DNA of 64,000 bases from JAFALK01 sp036500605 (GCA_036500605.1 DASYBU010000034.1:98957-162956), one strand, 5' to 3'; shown: positions 52,121-62,955, counted from the first letter of the stretch. Numbers and translations are program-made. Notes: generated by a model from the sequence alone, not told the origin.

Positions 52121-53746
52121 TCAAAGGCCGCGCAGCGCGAGCCCGCCCGCTTCGCGCCTTTGCGGCTTGGCGGTCGGGTTCACGCCCAGCGGCTGCACAA
52201 AGCGCTCCTGCAACGAGGCGATCCTGCCGGCCAGGTCGTCGGCGTTCTCGATCTTCTCGGCCTGCCGCTTGAGCACCAGGCCGGCCATGTCGATCAGCTT
52301 GGCATTGCGCGTCGCTTCGCCTTGCTGGATCAGCAGCTCCACGCCGATGCGCGCCGTGCCGCGCATGGAGTGCTTCATGGCGGTTTCGGCAACGCCGAAG
52401 ATGCGCGTGTGGCAGGCGCGCAGTTCATCCTTGGCTGCTTCGTTCTTCTCGCACATGGTGACCAGCACTTCGGTGCTCGACTTCGAGGTACAGAAGCGCA
52501 GGCCCAGGCCCGTCACCACGGTCTCGACTTCTTCCTGTGTGAGGTCGGGGCTGGAGATGCGCATCCACAGCGCCAGCAGGAGGCCGGCGGCTTCCAGGTC
52601 GAAGTCGCCTTGCTGGGCTTCGACGGTCAGCCAGCGCGTGACCTCCAGTGCCTCGCCGGTCTTGCGGTCAGCCAGGCTGCGCAGCGCGCGGAACACCATC
52701 TCGAAGCGCTCAAGCCGGCGTGACTTGGGCGAGGTCTGGTCCAGCTCGTTCACCATCGCCTCATGCGCCAGCCGCAGGCCGCGCTGGTCCTTGGTGTCGT
52801 AACGCATGATGCCGATCAGCACGAGCGACATCAGATCGAACATCTTGGACTTGATCCCCAGGCTCATGGCGCGATCGAGCAGGCGCAGGGCCTCGCCGCG
52901 CTCACCGGCGTAGTAGGCGAGCGTGCCGCAGCGTTGCAGCCGCGCCAGGCAGCCGGGCGTGAGCGAGGCAGCGCGCCGGTAGTTGCCGAGCGCGTTCTCG
53001 ATCTCGCCCTGCTCGAGCAGCACATGGCCCATCACGTCGTAGGAGTCCGCGTAGTCGGGCAGCTCGCCGATCAGGTTCTCCAGCGTTCGCCGGGCTGCAT
53101 GGGTATTGCCGCCGGCCAGCTCCGCCCGCGCCACGCCGAGGCGCGCCCAAGGCACGGTGCGCGCGGCGATGATCGCGTCGTAGAGCTTGCGCGCCTCTTC
53201 ATGGCGGCCCTGCCGCAGCAGCAGCTCGGCACCGATCCGCGCGGCATAGAGCCAGAACTGCGTGCGCGCCTCGAAGCGTTCCATGCACATGTCGGCAGCC
53301 GCAGCATGCTCGCCTTTTTCGATGGCCTCGAAGATGTCCCGCAGGATCTTCTTGCGGTAGCGCGCCTGGGCCAGCCGCTCGGCCAACGCGGCCGTGGTGT
53401 AGGGCCGCACGAGATAGGCGTCCAGCGCGGCTTCGGCGGCCTCGGTCACGCGCGCATAGGTCGCTTCGGAGGTGATCATCACGAAGACGGTCGAGAAGGG
53501 CAGCACGTGCTCGCGGCGCAATTCGTCCAGCAGATCCTGGCCCGACATCTCGCCGGGCACGGCCTGGTAGGCGCAGATCACGATGTCGAAGCTCTTGTGC
53601 TCCAGCAGCGCGCGCGCATCGCGGGGGTGGATGGACTGGCGCACCTCCTTGACGCCGAGGTCGCGCAGTTGCGCGGCCATGACGCTGCGTGACGTCGCGC
53701 TGTTGTCGACGATCAGGGCGTTGGCTTCATAGATGCCGCTGTCCAA
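52121..53746 (-). CDS. Pseudo-receiver plus TPR response-regulator-like protein
   Basis: A 541-residue protein. The N-terminal domain (about 8-130) has a CheY fold (ALIVDNSATSRSVM... YLVRPYTTAALAERL), but the phosphoacceptor Asp is replaced by Ala59 (DIVICAYQA instead of xxxLCDYxx) and the usual Lys-Pro is Arg-Pro. Four or more TPR-like helical pairs follow (about 140-330, for example LLRQGRHEEARKLYDAII). A long helical C-terminal region has no recognised domain. It is probably phosphorylation-independent. Confidence 0.8.
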   Translation of the reverse strand: MDSGIYEANALIVDNSATSRSVMAAQLRDLGVKEVRQSIHPRDARALLEHKSFDIVICAYQAVPGEMSGQDLLDELRREHVLPFSTVFVMITSEATYARVTEAAEAALDAYLVRPYTTAALAERLAQARYRKKILRDIFEAIEKGEHAAAADMCMERFEARTQFWLYAARIGAELLLRQGRHEEARKLYDAIIAARTVPWARLGVARAELAGGNTHAARRTLENLIGELPDYADSYDVMGHVLLEQGEIENALGNYRRAASLTPGCLARLQRCGTLAYYAGERGEALRLLDRAMSLGIKSKMFDLMSLVLIGIMRYDTKDQRGLRLAHEAMVNELDQTSPKSRRLERFEMVFRALRSLADRKTGEALEVTRWLTVEAQQGDFDLEAAGLLLALWMRISSPDLTQEEVETVVTGLGLRFCTSKSSTEVLVTMCEKNEAAKDELRACHTRIFGVAETAMKHSMRGTARIGVELLIQQGEATRNAKLIDMAGLVLKRQAEKIENADDLAGRIASLQERFVQPLGVNPTAKPQRREAGGLALRGL

Positions 53747-53902
53747 GGGCGGACCCTCCTCGCCGTGATCGATCTGACCGAAGCCCCATCAAAAGGTGGA
53801 GCGTCCGTCACGGCGAGGGCGCTCGGTGGGCAAGAGCCTGCTTGGGCTCGGCGCTTCTTCGAGTCATGCGCCCTTGTTGGCAGCAATACTATCAGGCGGC
53901 GG

Positions 53903-53941
53903 CCAAAAGAAAAGCGCCGCAACTCCTGAGAGTTGCGGCGC
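53903..53941 (-). terminator. Terminator after dnaJ
   Basis: On the minus strand a 12-bp perfect stem (gcgccgcaactc with gagttgcggcgc) is followed by ttttcttttgg. It lies 37 bases after the dnaJ stop and ends the grpE-dnaK-dnaJ operon. Confidence 0.9.
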
Positions 53942-53977
53942 CTTCTTTCGTTCCGGCCTGTCAGCCGACGGACGGCG

Positions 53978-55132
53978 TTACTTGAAGAAGGCCTTGACCC
54001 GGTCGGTCCAGCTCTTGGCATTGGGCGAGTGGCGCTCGCCGCCTTCCTTGAGCGACTTATCCAGCTCCTTGAGCAGCTTCTTCTGGTGCTCGGTCAGCTT
54101 GACCGGGGTCTCGACGGCGATGTGCACGTAGAGATCGCCGGGATAGCTCGAGCGCACGCCCTTGATGCCCTTGCCGCGCAGGCGGAAGGTCTTGCCATGT
54201 TGCATGCCTTCGGGCAGCTCGATCTCAGCCTTGCCGCCAAGCGTCGGCACCTCGATGGCGCCGCCGAGGGTGGCCGTGACGAGGCCGACAGGAATCGTGC
54301 AATGCAGGTCATCGCCGTCACGTTCGAAGATGTCGTGCTGCTTGATGCGGATCTCGATGTAGAGATCACCCGAAGGACCGCCGTTGACGCCGGGCTCGCC
54401 ATTGCCGGCCGAGCGGATGCGCATGCCTTCGTTGATGCCGGCCGGGATTTTGACCTCGAGCGTCTTCTGCTTCTTGACCTTGCCCTGGCCGTTGCAAACA
54501 GTGCAGGGCTCGGGAATGATCTTGCCGGTGCCGTGGCAATGCGGGCAGGTCTGCTGGACGCTGAAGAAGCCCTGGCGCATGTGCACCGTGCCCGAGCCGC
54601 TGCAGGAGCCGCAGGTCTTGGCACTGGTACCCGGCTTGGCGCCGCTGCCCTTGCAGGTTTCGCAGCCTTCCCACGAGGGGATGCGGATCTGCGTTTCCTT
54701 GCCGCGTGCAGCCTCCTCGAGCGTGATCTCCATCGCGTAGGACAGATCGCTGCCGCGATAGACCTGCTGGCCACCGGCACGACGGCCGCCGCCACCCGCG
54801 CCACCGGCACCAAAGATGTCACCGAAGATATCGCCGAAGGCTTCGGCAAAGCCGCCAAAGCCTTCCTGGCCCGGACCGCCCCGGAAGCCGCCCGCATTGG
54901 GGTCGACGCCCGCGTGACCGTATTGGTCGTAGGCCGCGCGCTTCTGGCCGTCGCTGAGCATCTCGTAGGCTTCCTTGCCTTCCTTGAACTTCTCTTCGGC
55001 GGCCTTCGCACCTTCACCCTGGTTGCGGTCAGGGTGATGCTTCATGGCCAGCTTGCGGTAGGCCTTTTTGATGTCTTCTTCGCTCGCGTTTTTGGCGAGG
55101 CCGAGGACTTCGTAGTAATCACGCTTTGCCAT
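53978..55132 (-). CDS. dnaJ: Chaperone DnaJ (Hsp40)
   Basis: A 384-residue co-chaperone that stimulates DnaK ATPase. J-domain (about 1-70) with the HPD motif in KHHPDRNQGEGA, Gly/Phe-rich region (about 75-130), four CxxCxGxG zinc repeats (about 155-220: CETCKGSG, CGSCSGSG, CPHCHGTG, CTVCNGQG) and C-terminal substrate domains. ATG 55132 is preferred to an in-frame TTG one codon upstream. Length is normal. Confidence 0.97.
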   Translation of the reverse strand: MAKRDYYEVLGLAKNASEEDIKKAYRKLAMKHHPDRNQGEGAKAAEEKFKEGKEAYEMLSDGQKRAAYDQYGHAGVDPNAGGFRGGPGQEGFGGFAEAFGDIFGDIFGAGGAGGGGRRAGGQQVYRGSDLSYAMEITLEEAARGKETQIRIPSWEGCETCKGSGAKPGTSAKTCGSCSGSGTVHMRQGFFSVQQTCPHCHGTGKIIPEPCTVCNGQGKVKKQKTLEVKIPAGINEGMRIRSAGNGEPGVNGGPSGDLYIEIRIKQHDIFERDGDDLHCTIPVGLVTATLGGAIEVPTLGGKAEIELPEGMQHGKTFRLRGKGIKGVRSSYPGDLYVHIAVETPVKLTEHQKKLLKELDKSLKEGGERHSPNAKSWTDRVKAFFK

Positions 55133-55169
55133 CAATTGCTTTCAATGCGCTGGCTTTTCAAATGAACTT

Positions 55170-55205
55170 CGCCGCGTCGCACCTTGGAGGGGGTTCGACG
55201 CGGCG
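55170..55205 (-). promoter_or_regulatory. Intercistronic hairpin between dnaK and dnaJ
   Basis: CGCCGCGTCG pairs with CGACGCGGCG (10 bp, perfect) in the 94-base gap. There is no T-run on the minus strand, so it is more likely an mRNA processing or partial attenuation element than a terminator. It could explain lower DnaJ than DnaK levels. Confidence 0.55.
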
Positions 55206-55226
55206 TGTTGACGCTCAATTCACGCG

Positions 55227-57188
<1,962 letters not shown>

Positions 57189-57228
57189 TTTTCTGCTCCT
57201 GAATCTGAAATCTGAATGCTTTACAACT

Positions 57229-57253
57229 TGTGGATAACTCGCGGCTTTTCAAG
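57229..57253 (-). promoter_or_regulatory. DnaA-box match and possible sigma-32 -35 before dnaK
   Basis: On the minus strand CTTGAAA (57253-57247, perfect sigma-32 -35) is followed by an exact TTATCCACA (57237-57229, strict DnaA box). A good sigma-32 -10 is not visible; only TCCACAAG at the right distance. A second heat-shock promoter for dnaK alone is possible but weakly supported. Confidence 0.35.
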
Positions 57254-57278
57254 CGACGAAGTCAGCTGATTTAGCGAA

Positions 57279-57812
57279 TTACTTCGGCGCCGCCACCGTC
57301 ACCAGGGCCGGGCGCAGCGTGCGCTCGGCAATCGAATAGCCTTTTTGCAGAACCATCACGACCGTGTTCGGGTCCTGATCGGCTGGCACCACGCTGATGG
57401 CCTGGTGCTGGTGCGGATCGAACTTGGCGCCGGCGGCCGGGTTGATCTCGAGCACCTTGTTGCGTTCCAGGGCGCTGGCCAGCTGGCGCATGGTGGCGTG
57501 GACGCCTTCCAGCACGGTCTCGACCTTGGCGTCGGGCATGGCGATGGCGGCGGACATGCTGTCCATCACCGGCAGCAGGGCTTCCGCAAAAGCCTCGACC
57601 GCGAACTTGCGGGCCTTGGACATGTCGTCCTCGGCGCGGCGGCGGATGTTCTCGCCTTCGGCCTTGGCGCGCAGATAGGCGTCGCTCATCTCGGCCAGGC
57701 GGGCCTCCAGGGCGGCGATCTGAGCCTCGGGGCCGGAAGCTTGGGCTTCACCAGCGGCCTGTTCGTCGGCCGGGTTGAAGTCGTCGGGGATGGGTGTGGA
57801 TTCGGTGCTCAT
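57279..57812 (-). CDS. grpE: Nucleotide exchange factor GrpE
   Basis: A 177-residue dimeric cofactor that releases ADP from DnaK. Acidic N-terminus, a long coiled coil (about 33-85, IAALEARLAEMSDAYLRAKA), and the C-terminal beta domain with FDPHQHQAISVVP and VVMVLQKGYSIAERTLRPALV. ATG 57812 is chosen over an upstream in-frame start because of length and the promoter position. Confidence 0.95.
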   Translation of the reverse strand: MSTESTPIPDDFNPADEQAAGEAQASGPEAQIAALEARLAEMSDAYLRAKAEGENIRRRAEDDMSKARKFAVEAFAEALLPVMDSMSAAIAMPDAKVETVLEGVHATMRQLASALERNKVLEINPAAGAKFDPHQHQAISVVPADQDPNTVVMVLQKGYSIAERTLRPALVTVAAPK

Positions 57813-57835
57813 AGTCTTAAAAAGGCAATCGCGCC

Positions 57836-57865
57836 CAGATGGGCGCGAAGTCCGGATATTCAAGA
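57836..57865 (-). promoter_or_regulatory. Sigma-32-type heat-shock promoter upstream of grpE
   Basis: On the minus strand CTTGAA (57864-57859) and GCCCATCT (57844-57837) match the RpoH consensus (CTTGAAA and CCCCATNT) with a 14-base spacer. It lies 25 bases before the grpE ATG, so it should drive the whole grpE-dnaK-dnaJ operon. Confidence 0.72.
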
Positions 57866-57909
57866 GGGGGATTTCGCGGCGGATTATCCGTGAAAACCCG
57901 GGCGACTCT

Positions 57910-58836
57910 TCATTTACTGCGGCCCAGCCCCTGGCCCTGGAGCACGGGCACCGCCCGCAGGCGCTCGGCCGCGAACTGTACGAAGGCGCGGACCTTGCCG
58001 GCCGCCGCCCGCCCGGCCGGGTAGACCAGATGAACGGGCAGGGGCGGCGGCTCGTGGGGGCTCAGCAGGATCCGCAGGCGGCCATCGCGGACTTCGTCCG
58101 ACACCTGGTAGGCGAGGGCCCGCGTGATGCCTTGCCCGGCGACGGCGGCGGCGACCTTGACGGCGTTCGTGTTGACGCTGAGGCGCTCGGTGGGTTCTGC
58201 AACCAGCTTTCGATTGCCTTGGAACCAAGACGTCCGGCCTTGTCCTTCGATCATGAAGCCGATGCTCTTGTGCTGGGCCAGATCCGCAGGCGAGCGCGGC
58301 GTGCCTTGCCGCTTCAGATAGCCAGGCGAGGCGACCAGCACGAGGCGCATGGTGCCGACGGGTACGGCCGTCAAACCCGAATCGGGCAGAGGCCCGATGC
58401 GCAGGGCGACATCGAAACCTTCATCGATCATGTGTACCACGCGGTTGGTGAAGAACACGCGGGCCTGGACATCGGGATGCTGGTCGAGGAATTCAAACAG
58501 CAGGGACGCGATATGCCGCTGCCCGAACAGCTCGGGCGCGGTGATCGACAAGAGGCCCTGAGTTTTCAGACGCTGACCGGTGACCGCCGCCTCCGCCGCA
58601 TCCAGCTCGGCCAGCACGCGTCGGGCGTCGGCCAGGAACTGCTCGCCAGCTTCAGTCAAACGCAGGCTGCGCGTGGTGCGCAGGACCAGCGAGATGCCCA
58701 GGTGTTTTTCAAGCGAGGCCAGCGCGCGCGTGGCGGCAGGCGGCGAGATCTCGCGCCGACGCGCCGCCTCGGCAAAGCTGCCGGCATCCGCCACCGCGAC
58801 AAAGGTGCGGAGCCGTTCCAGGTGATCCATGCCCAT
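57910..58836 (-). CDS. LysR-family transcriptional regulator
   Basis: A 308-residue regulator. N-terminal helix-turn-helix (about 5-65: LRTFVAVADAGSFAEAARRR, ATRALASLEKHLGISL) and a C-terminal effector domain (about 90-300) with VRDGRLRILLSPHEPPPLP typical of the CrgA/GST-linked subgroup. The MGMDHL start has an AAGGA site at good distance. It is divergent from a GST gene across 101 bases, which is likely its target. Effector unknown. Confidence 0.92.
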   Translation of the reverse strand: MGMDHLERLRTFVAVADAGSFAEAARRREISPPAATRALASLEKHLGISLVLRTTRSLRLTEAGEQFLADARRVLAELDAAEAAVTGQRLKTQGLLSITAPELFGQRHIASLLFEFLDQHPDVQARVFFTNRVVHMIDEGFDVALRIGPLPDSGLTAVPVGTMRLVLVASPGYLKRQGTPRSPADLAQHKSIGFMIEGQGRTSWFQGNRKLVAEPTERLSVNTNAVKVAAAVAGQGITRALAYQVSDEVRDGRLRILLSPHEPPPLPVHLVYPAGRAAAGKVRAFVQFAAERLRAVPVLQGQGLGRSK

Positions 58837-58937
58837 GCGTTTATTCCTTCAAGTGGAATTCTGAACTGCCTTGTTGGATTATTCCAATCATTTGATGCAA
58901 TTGATACGCTGCAGGCATTCGTCATCAGGAGTCTTTC

Positions 58938-59576
58938 ATGTCCGTTCCGTCCCAAGCCATCCGTGTCTACAGCTTCGAGCTTTCGGGCCATGCGCATCGT
59001 GTGCGCTTGATGCTGTCGCTGCTGGGCCTGCCTCATGAGGTGATCGAGGTTGACCTCGCCGGTGGCGAGCAGAAGCGCCCGGAGTTCCTGGCGCACAATG
59101 TGTTCGGCCAGGTGCCGGTGATCGAAGACGGCGGGCTGACGCTGGCCGACAGCAACGCGATCCTGACCTATCTGGCCCAGCAGTACGACGAACAGCGGCG
59201 CTGGTGGCCGGCCGATGCCGCCGAACAGGCGCAGGTGCAGCGCTGGTTGAGCGTGGCCGCCGGTGCGCTGGCCTTCGGACCCGCAGCGGCGCGTATTGCA
59301 GTCGTTTTCCAGAAGACCGACAACCCGCAGAGCCGGGTCATCGCCGAGCGCCTGTTCGGCACGATGGAGCAGCACCTGAGCTCGCGGTCATGGCTGGCCG
59401 CTGACCATCCGACCGTGGCGGACGTGGCGATGTACAGCTACACGGCGCATGCGCCGGAGGGCGGCGTTTTGCTCGAACCCTTCCCGCATCTGCGCGCCTG
59501 GCTGGCACGTGTCGAAGCCTTGCCACGTTTCGTGGGCATGCCGCGCACCGAAACAGCCACTGCAATGCCCGCTTGA
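58938..59576 (+). CDS. Glutathione S-transferase family protein
   Basis: A 212-residue cytosolic enzyme. The thioredoxin-like N-terminal domain (about 8-85: VYSFELSGHAHRVRLMLSLLG, then NVFGQVPVIEDGGLTLADSNAI, shortened here) has the cis-Pro and glutathione-binding Asp-Ser. The helical C-terminal domain (about 92-205) ends in FPHLRAWLARVEALPRFVGM. It is divergent from the LysR gene and 19 bases before the flavin-oxidoreductase-like gene, so probably an operon. Substrate unknown. Confidence 0.92.
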   Translation: MSVPSQAIRVYSFELSGHAHRVRLMLSLLGLPHEVIEVDLAGGEQKRPEFLAHNVFGQVPVIEDGGLTLADSNAILTYLAQQYDEQRRWWPADAAEQAQVQRWLSVAAGALAFGPAAARIAVVFQKTDNPQSRVIAERLFGTMEQHLSSRSWLAADHPTVADVAMYSYTAHAPEGGVLLEPFPHLRAWLARVEALPRFVGMPRTETATAMPA

Positions 59577-59595
59577 GAGAGAGGACCTCGTCATC

Positions 59596-60546
59596 ATGAA
59601 CGCTTCACCTTTCCACGCCGGCGAACAAGCCCTGCAAACCGCTGTCGGCATGCGCGAGCGCATGGAGCAGGTGGGGCGCAGCGTGATCCGCAACCACATG
59701 CCCGAGCAGCATCGCGAGCTGTACGAGAAGCTCCCGGTGATGTGGCTGGGCACGCTGGACAAACACGGTCAGCCCTGGGCCACCGCGGTGACGGGCGCGC
59801 CCGGATTTGTCGACACGCCGGACCCGCAGACCTTGACGGTTGCCGCGCAACTCGCGGAGAGCGATCCGGCTGCGGCGGGGCTGAAGCCCGGCGCAGCGGT
59901 GGGCATGTTGGGCCTGGAGCCGCACACGCGCCGGCGCAATCGCATGAACGGGCTCATCAGCGAGATCGACGGCCAAGGCTTCGCCGTCAGCGTCGTGCAG
60001 AGCTTTGGCAATTGCCCGCGCTTCATCCAGGCGCGGCAGCCGATCGCGGGCGCGCCGCATCGGCCCGGTGCGGCCTCGGCGGAGGGGTCAGTTCTGAGTG
60101 CTGCTGCGCGGCGTCTGATCGAACGCGCCGACACGTTCTTCATCGCCAGCAGCAGCGCGCCGCAGATCGAGCAGGCGGGGCAGGGCGGGGCCGGTGTCGA
60201 TGTCTCGCACCGCGGCGGCCCGCCGGGCTTTGTGCAGATCCTCTCCACCGCAAGTGGCGACACGCTGACGCTGCCCGATTACCAGGGCAACGTGATGTTC
60301 AACACCTTGGGCAACCTGCTGCTCTGGCCGCATGCGGGCCTGCTGTTCGTCGACTGGGAGACCGGCGATGTCTTGCAGCTCGCGGCCTCGGCAGAAATCC
60401 ACGCGGTCACGGAAGCGCAGGTCGAAGGGCAGCCGATCGTGCAGAGCCGGCTCAGCCTGAAGATCGAGCAGGGCTGGTGGCGGCCGGCAGCCTTGCCGGT
60501 GAGCTGGACGGCGCCGGTTCCCGCGCCGCAGTTCCTGAAGAACTGA
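59596..60546 (+). CDS. Pyridoxamine 5'-phosphate oxidase-like FMN-binding protein
   Basis: A 316-residue protein with a PNPOx-like split barrel. LPVMWLGTLDKHGQPWATAV (about 50-70) and the second part ADTFFIASSS (about 176-185) are the typical barrel strands, with VDVSHRGGPPGFVQI following. It is a two-barrel form seen in predicted flavin-nucleotide-binding proteins. ATG 59596 was chosen after a GAGGACC site. It clusters with a GST and LysR, suggesting detoxification or redox stress, which is inference. Confidence 0.82.
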   Translation: MNASPFHAGEQALQTAVGMRERMEQVGRSVIRNHMPEQHRELYEKLPVMWLGTLDKHGQPWATAVTGAPGFVDTPDPQTLTVAAQLAESDPAAAGLKPGAAVGMLGLEPHTRRRNRMNGLISEIDGQGFAVSVVQSFGNCPRFIQARQPIAGAPHRPGAASAEGSVLSAAARRLIERADTFFIASSSAPQIEQAGQGGAGVDVSHRGGPPGFVQILSTASGDTLTLPDYQGNVMFNTLGNLLLWPHAGLLFVDWETGDVLQLAASAEIHAVTEAQVEGQPIVQSRLSLKIEQGWWRPAALPVSWTAPVPAPQFLKN

Positions 60547-60550
60547 TCGA

Positions 60551-60970
60551 TCAGCTCTCGTCAGCCTCGGCGGACCAGCGGTTCCACTCGGCCAGCTTGC
60601 GCCGATCGACCTTGGTCGGCCGGCCTTGGCGATTTTCGGCAATCGTCTGTGCGGGCTCGGGCGCGAGACGGCGCTGCTCGGCGGCCTTCTCTCGCGCGGC
60701 CATGCTTTCAGGTGTTTCGGCGTAGAGCGCCTGCGCTTGCGGCGCCGGGCCACGCACATGCGAGAGCCCGAGCACCTTCACCTCGCGCTCGATCTGCCCC
60801 TGACGCAGCTTGAGCGAATCGCCGATCTTCACGTCGCGCGAAGGCTTGACCGAGGCGCCGTTGATCTCGACGCGACCCTTGGTGATTTCCTCAACGGCCA
60901 GCGCCCGCGTCTTGTAGAAGCGCGCGGCCCACAGCCATTTGTCGAGACGGACCGGATCGTTGTTGTTCAC
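60551..60970 (-). CDS. hslR: S4-domain heat-shock protein Hsp15 (HslR)
   Basis: A 139-residue RNA-binding protein that, in E. coli, rescues stalled 50S subunits carrying nascent tRNA. The S4 domain (about 7-65) begins VRLDKWLWAARFYKTRALA and includes GRVEINGASVKPSRDVKIGD. A basic C-terminal helix (RQGRPTKVDRRKLAEWNRW, about 115-133) follows. The start shares four bases with the hemH end. It is convergent with the preceding gene. Confidence 0.9.
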   Translation of the reverse strand: MNNNDPVRLDKWLWAARFYKTRALAVEEITKGRVEINGASVKPSRDVKIGDSLKLRQGQIEREVKVLGLSHVRGPAPQAQALYAETPESMAAREKAAEQRRLAPEPAQTIAENRQGRPTKVDRRKLAEWNRWSAEADES

Positions 60971-61953
60971 GCCGACCAGCCTTGCAGATGCCTCTCCGCT
61001 AACGCGCCAAGTGCGCGCATACCGGCTTCATCGGCATTGAGGCAGGGGATGTAACTGAACTCCTTGCCACCCGCCGCCAGGAAGGCGGCGCGCGCCTCCA
61101 TGTCGATTTCTTCGAGCGTTTCGAGGCAGTCGGCGGCGAAGCCGGGGCAGATCACATCGACCTTCTGGAGCCCGGCCTTGGCGCGCGCGACGAGCGTGGG
61201 CTCGGTGTACGGCTCCAGCCATTTGGCCTTGCCGAAGCGGCTCTGGAAGGTGACCAGATATTGCTCCTGCTTCAAGCCCAGCCGTTCGGCCAGCAGGCGG
61301 CCGGTTTCCAGGCATTGCGCGTGATACGGGTCGCCGAGCTCGACGGTGCGAGCGGGCATGCCGTGGAAGCTCATCGTCAGCAGCTCCGGCCGGCCGTTGG
61401 CCTTCCAGTGCTTGAGCACGCTATCGGCCAGCGCCTCGATATAGAGCGGCTCGGTAAAGTAGCTGTTCACAAAGCGCAGCTCGGGTTGCGCGCGCTCCTG
61501 CAGGGCCCAGCGCATCACTTCGTCGTTGACGGTGGCGGTCGTCGCCGCGCAGTACTGCGGATAGGCGGGCAGGATCAGGATGCGCTCGAAGCCTTCGGCG
61601 CGCAGGCGGCTCAGCTCTGCGCCGATCGCCGGCGAGCCATAGCGCATCGCGTGGCGCACCGCGACCTGCTGGCCGCGCTCACCGAGCAGGCCCTGCAGGA
61701 GCTTGGCCTGCTTCTCGGTCCAGACCTTCAGCGGCGAGCCTTCGGGCGTCCAGACGGTGGCGTATTTGGCGGCCGACTTGGCGGGGCGCGTGCGCAGGAT
61801 GATGCCGTGCAGGATCGGCCACCAGATCAGGCGTGGAATCTCGACCACGCGGCGATCAGACAGGAACTGCGCCAGATAGCGGCGCGTGGCCGCTGCGGTC
61901 GGCGCGTCGGGACTGCCGAGATTGCAGAGCAGAACTGCGGTCTTGCTAAGCAT
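60967..61953 (-). CDS. hemH: Ferrochelatase
   Basis: A 328-residue enzyme that inserts Fe2+ into protoporphyrin IX, the last step of heme synthesis. LLCNLGSPDAP at the N-terminus, the active-site His in LTMSFHGMPAR (about residue 196), and TFQSRFGKAKWLEPYT with the C-terminal VDVICPGFAADCLETLEEI are typical. ATG 61953 was chosen because the longer frame overlaps the upstream gene. It is slightly shorter than many homologs. Confidence 0.95.
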   Translation of the reverse strand: MLSKTAVLLCNLGSPDAPTAAATRRYLAQFLSDRRVVEIPRLIWWPILHGIILRTRPAKSAAKYATVWTPEGSPLKVWTEKQAKLLQGLLGERGQQVAVRHAMRYGSPAIGAELSRLRAEGFERILILPAYPQYCAATTATVNDEVMRWALQERAQPELRFVNSYFTEPLYIEALADSVLKHWKANGRPELLTMSFHGMPARTVELGDPYHAQCLETGRLLAERLGLKQEQYLVTFQSRFGKAKWLEPYTEPTLVARAKAGLQKVDVICPGFAADCLETLEEIDMEARAAFLAAGGKEFSYIPCLNADEAGMRALGALAERHLQGWSA

Positions 61954-61958
61954 CAAAC

Positions 61959-62888
61959 TCAGCGCACGGTGTCGGCGAAATGGAGAACCTCGAAGCGCAC
62001 CGACGGTGCTGCCGCATCCACAGGAGGACTGCCCAGGCCGATCACGCCGCTGCCATGCAGCGTGCAACCACCGCGCTTCAGGCTGACCATCTCGCCCGAG
62101 CCGCCAAAGCGAACATAGGTGCCGTTGTAAGACAGATCGGTGACGGAGAAACTGCCGCCGTTCCACTCGATGCGCGCATGCGAGCGCGAAACGCGGCCGT
62201 CGGTGATGCAGTAGGTGGCCTGTGTGCTGCGCCCCAGCACGATGGGCATGGCTTCGATGTCGAAGACGCGGTCGAGGTCCATCCACACGAGGCGGATGCC
62301 GTCGGGCGTGGCGTTGTGCACCACCTCGCCGAACTGCGTGGCCACGTCGCCGGCCTGCGGTTGGTCGAGCACATGCACATGCACGGGCTCGGCGCGGCCG
62401 CGCACATTGATCAGGTCAAGACTGCGGAAGCGCGATTTCTGCTGGCTGGGCAGGCCTTCGAGCACTTCGGCGGTGATCAGGGTCTCGTTGTCGCCGGCAT
62501 GGTCGAGCAGGCGGGCCGCCACGTTGACGGCGTCGCCAAAGCAATCGCCGCCCATCTCGACGACCTCGCCGCGGGCTAACGCCACCTGCATGCGCAACCC
62601 GCCGAGGCCTTTGGAGGCATTGCGCTTGCCGCGCGAGACGACTTTCTCGAGGAAGTCATGCATGCGCCCGGCGGCCTTGACGGCATCGCGAGGCGAGGGG
62701 AAGACGGCCATCAGGCCATCGCCCAAGGTCTTGATCAGCTTGCCGCTGCATTCGTCCACCGCACGGCCGATCTGGCTGACCGCGTGCGTGACGACGGCGC
62801 TGGCCTCGGCATTGCCCAATGTCTCGTAGAGCCCGGTGCTGCCGCGCAGGTCGGCGAACAGGACGGTCAACTCTCGGATTTCGGTCAT
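61959..62888 (-). CDS. Class III cyclase-homology plus FHA domain protein
   Basis: A 309-residue protein. The N-terminal nucleotidyl-cyclase domain (about 5-180) has both metal Asp motifs (VLFADLRGSTGLYE, KTLGDGLMAVFP) and FGDAVNVAARL with the transition-state Asn and Arg. A C-terminal FHA domain (about 215-290: VLGRS, VSRSHARIEW, DLSYNGTYVRF) binds phosphothreonine. This pairing suggests cyclase activity tied to Ser/Thr phosphorylation. Whether cAMP is made is untested. It lies between hemH and rpoD. Confidence 0.88.
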   Translation of the reverse strand: MTEIRELTVLFADLRGSTGLYETLGNAEASAVVTHAVSQIGRAVDECSGKLIKTLGDGLMAVFPSPRDAVKAAGRMHDFLEKVVSRGKRNASKGLGGLRMQVALARGEVVEMGGDCFGDAVNVAARLLDHAGDNETLITAEVLEGLPSQQKSRFRSLDLINVRGRAEPVHVHVLDQPQAGDVATQFGEVVHNATPDGIRLVWMDLDRVFDIEAMPIVLGRSTQATYCITDGRVSRSHARIEWNGGSFSVTDLSYNGTYVRFGGSGEMVSLKRGGCTLHGSGVIGLGSPPVDAAAPSVRFEVLHFADTVR

Positions 62889-62955
62889 GGGTGCGGTGAG
62901 GGCGGGCGCTGCGCGTGTGAATTAATACCCAAGTGTAGCGGTGCGCCGCAACGAG

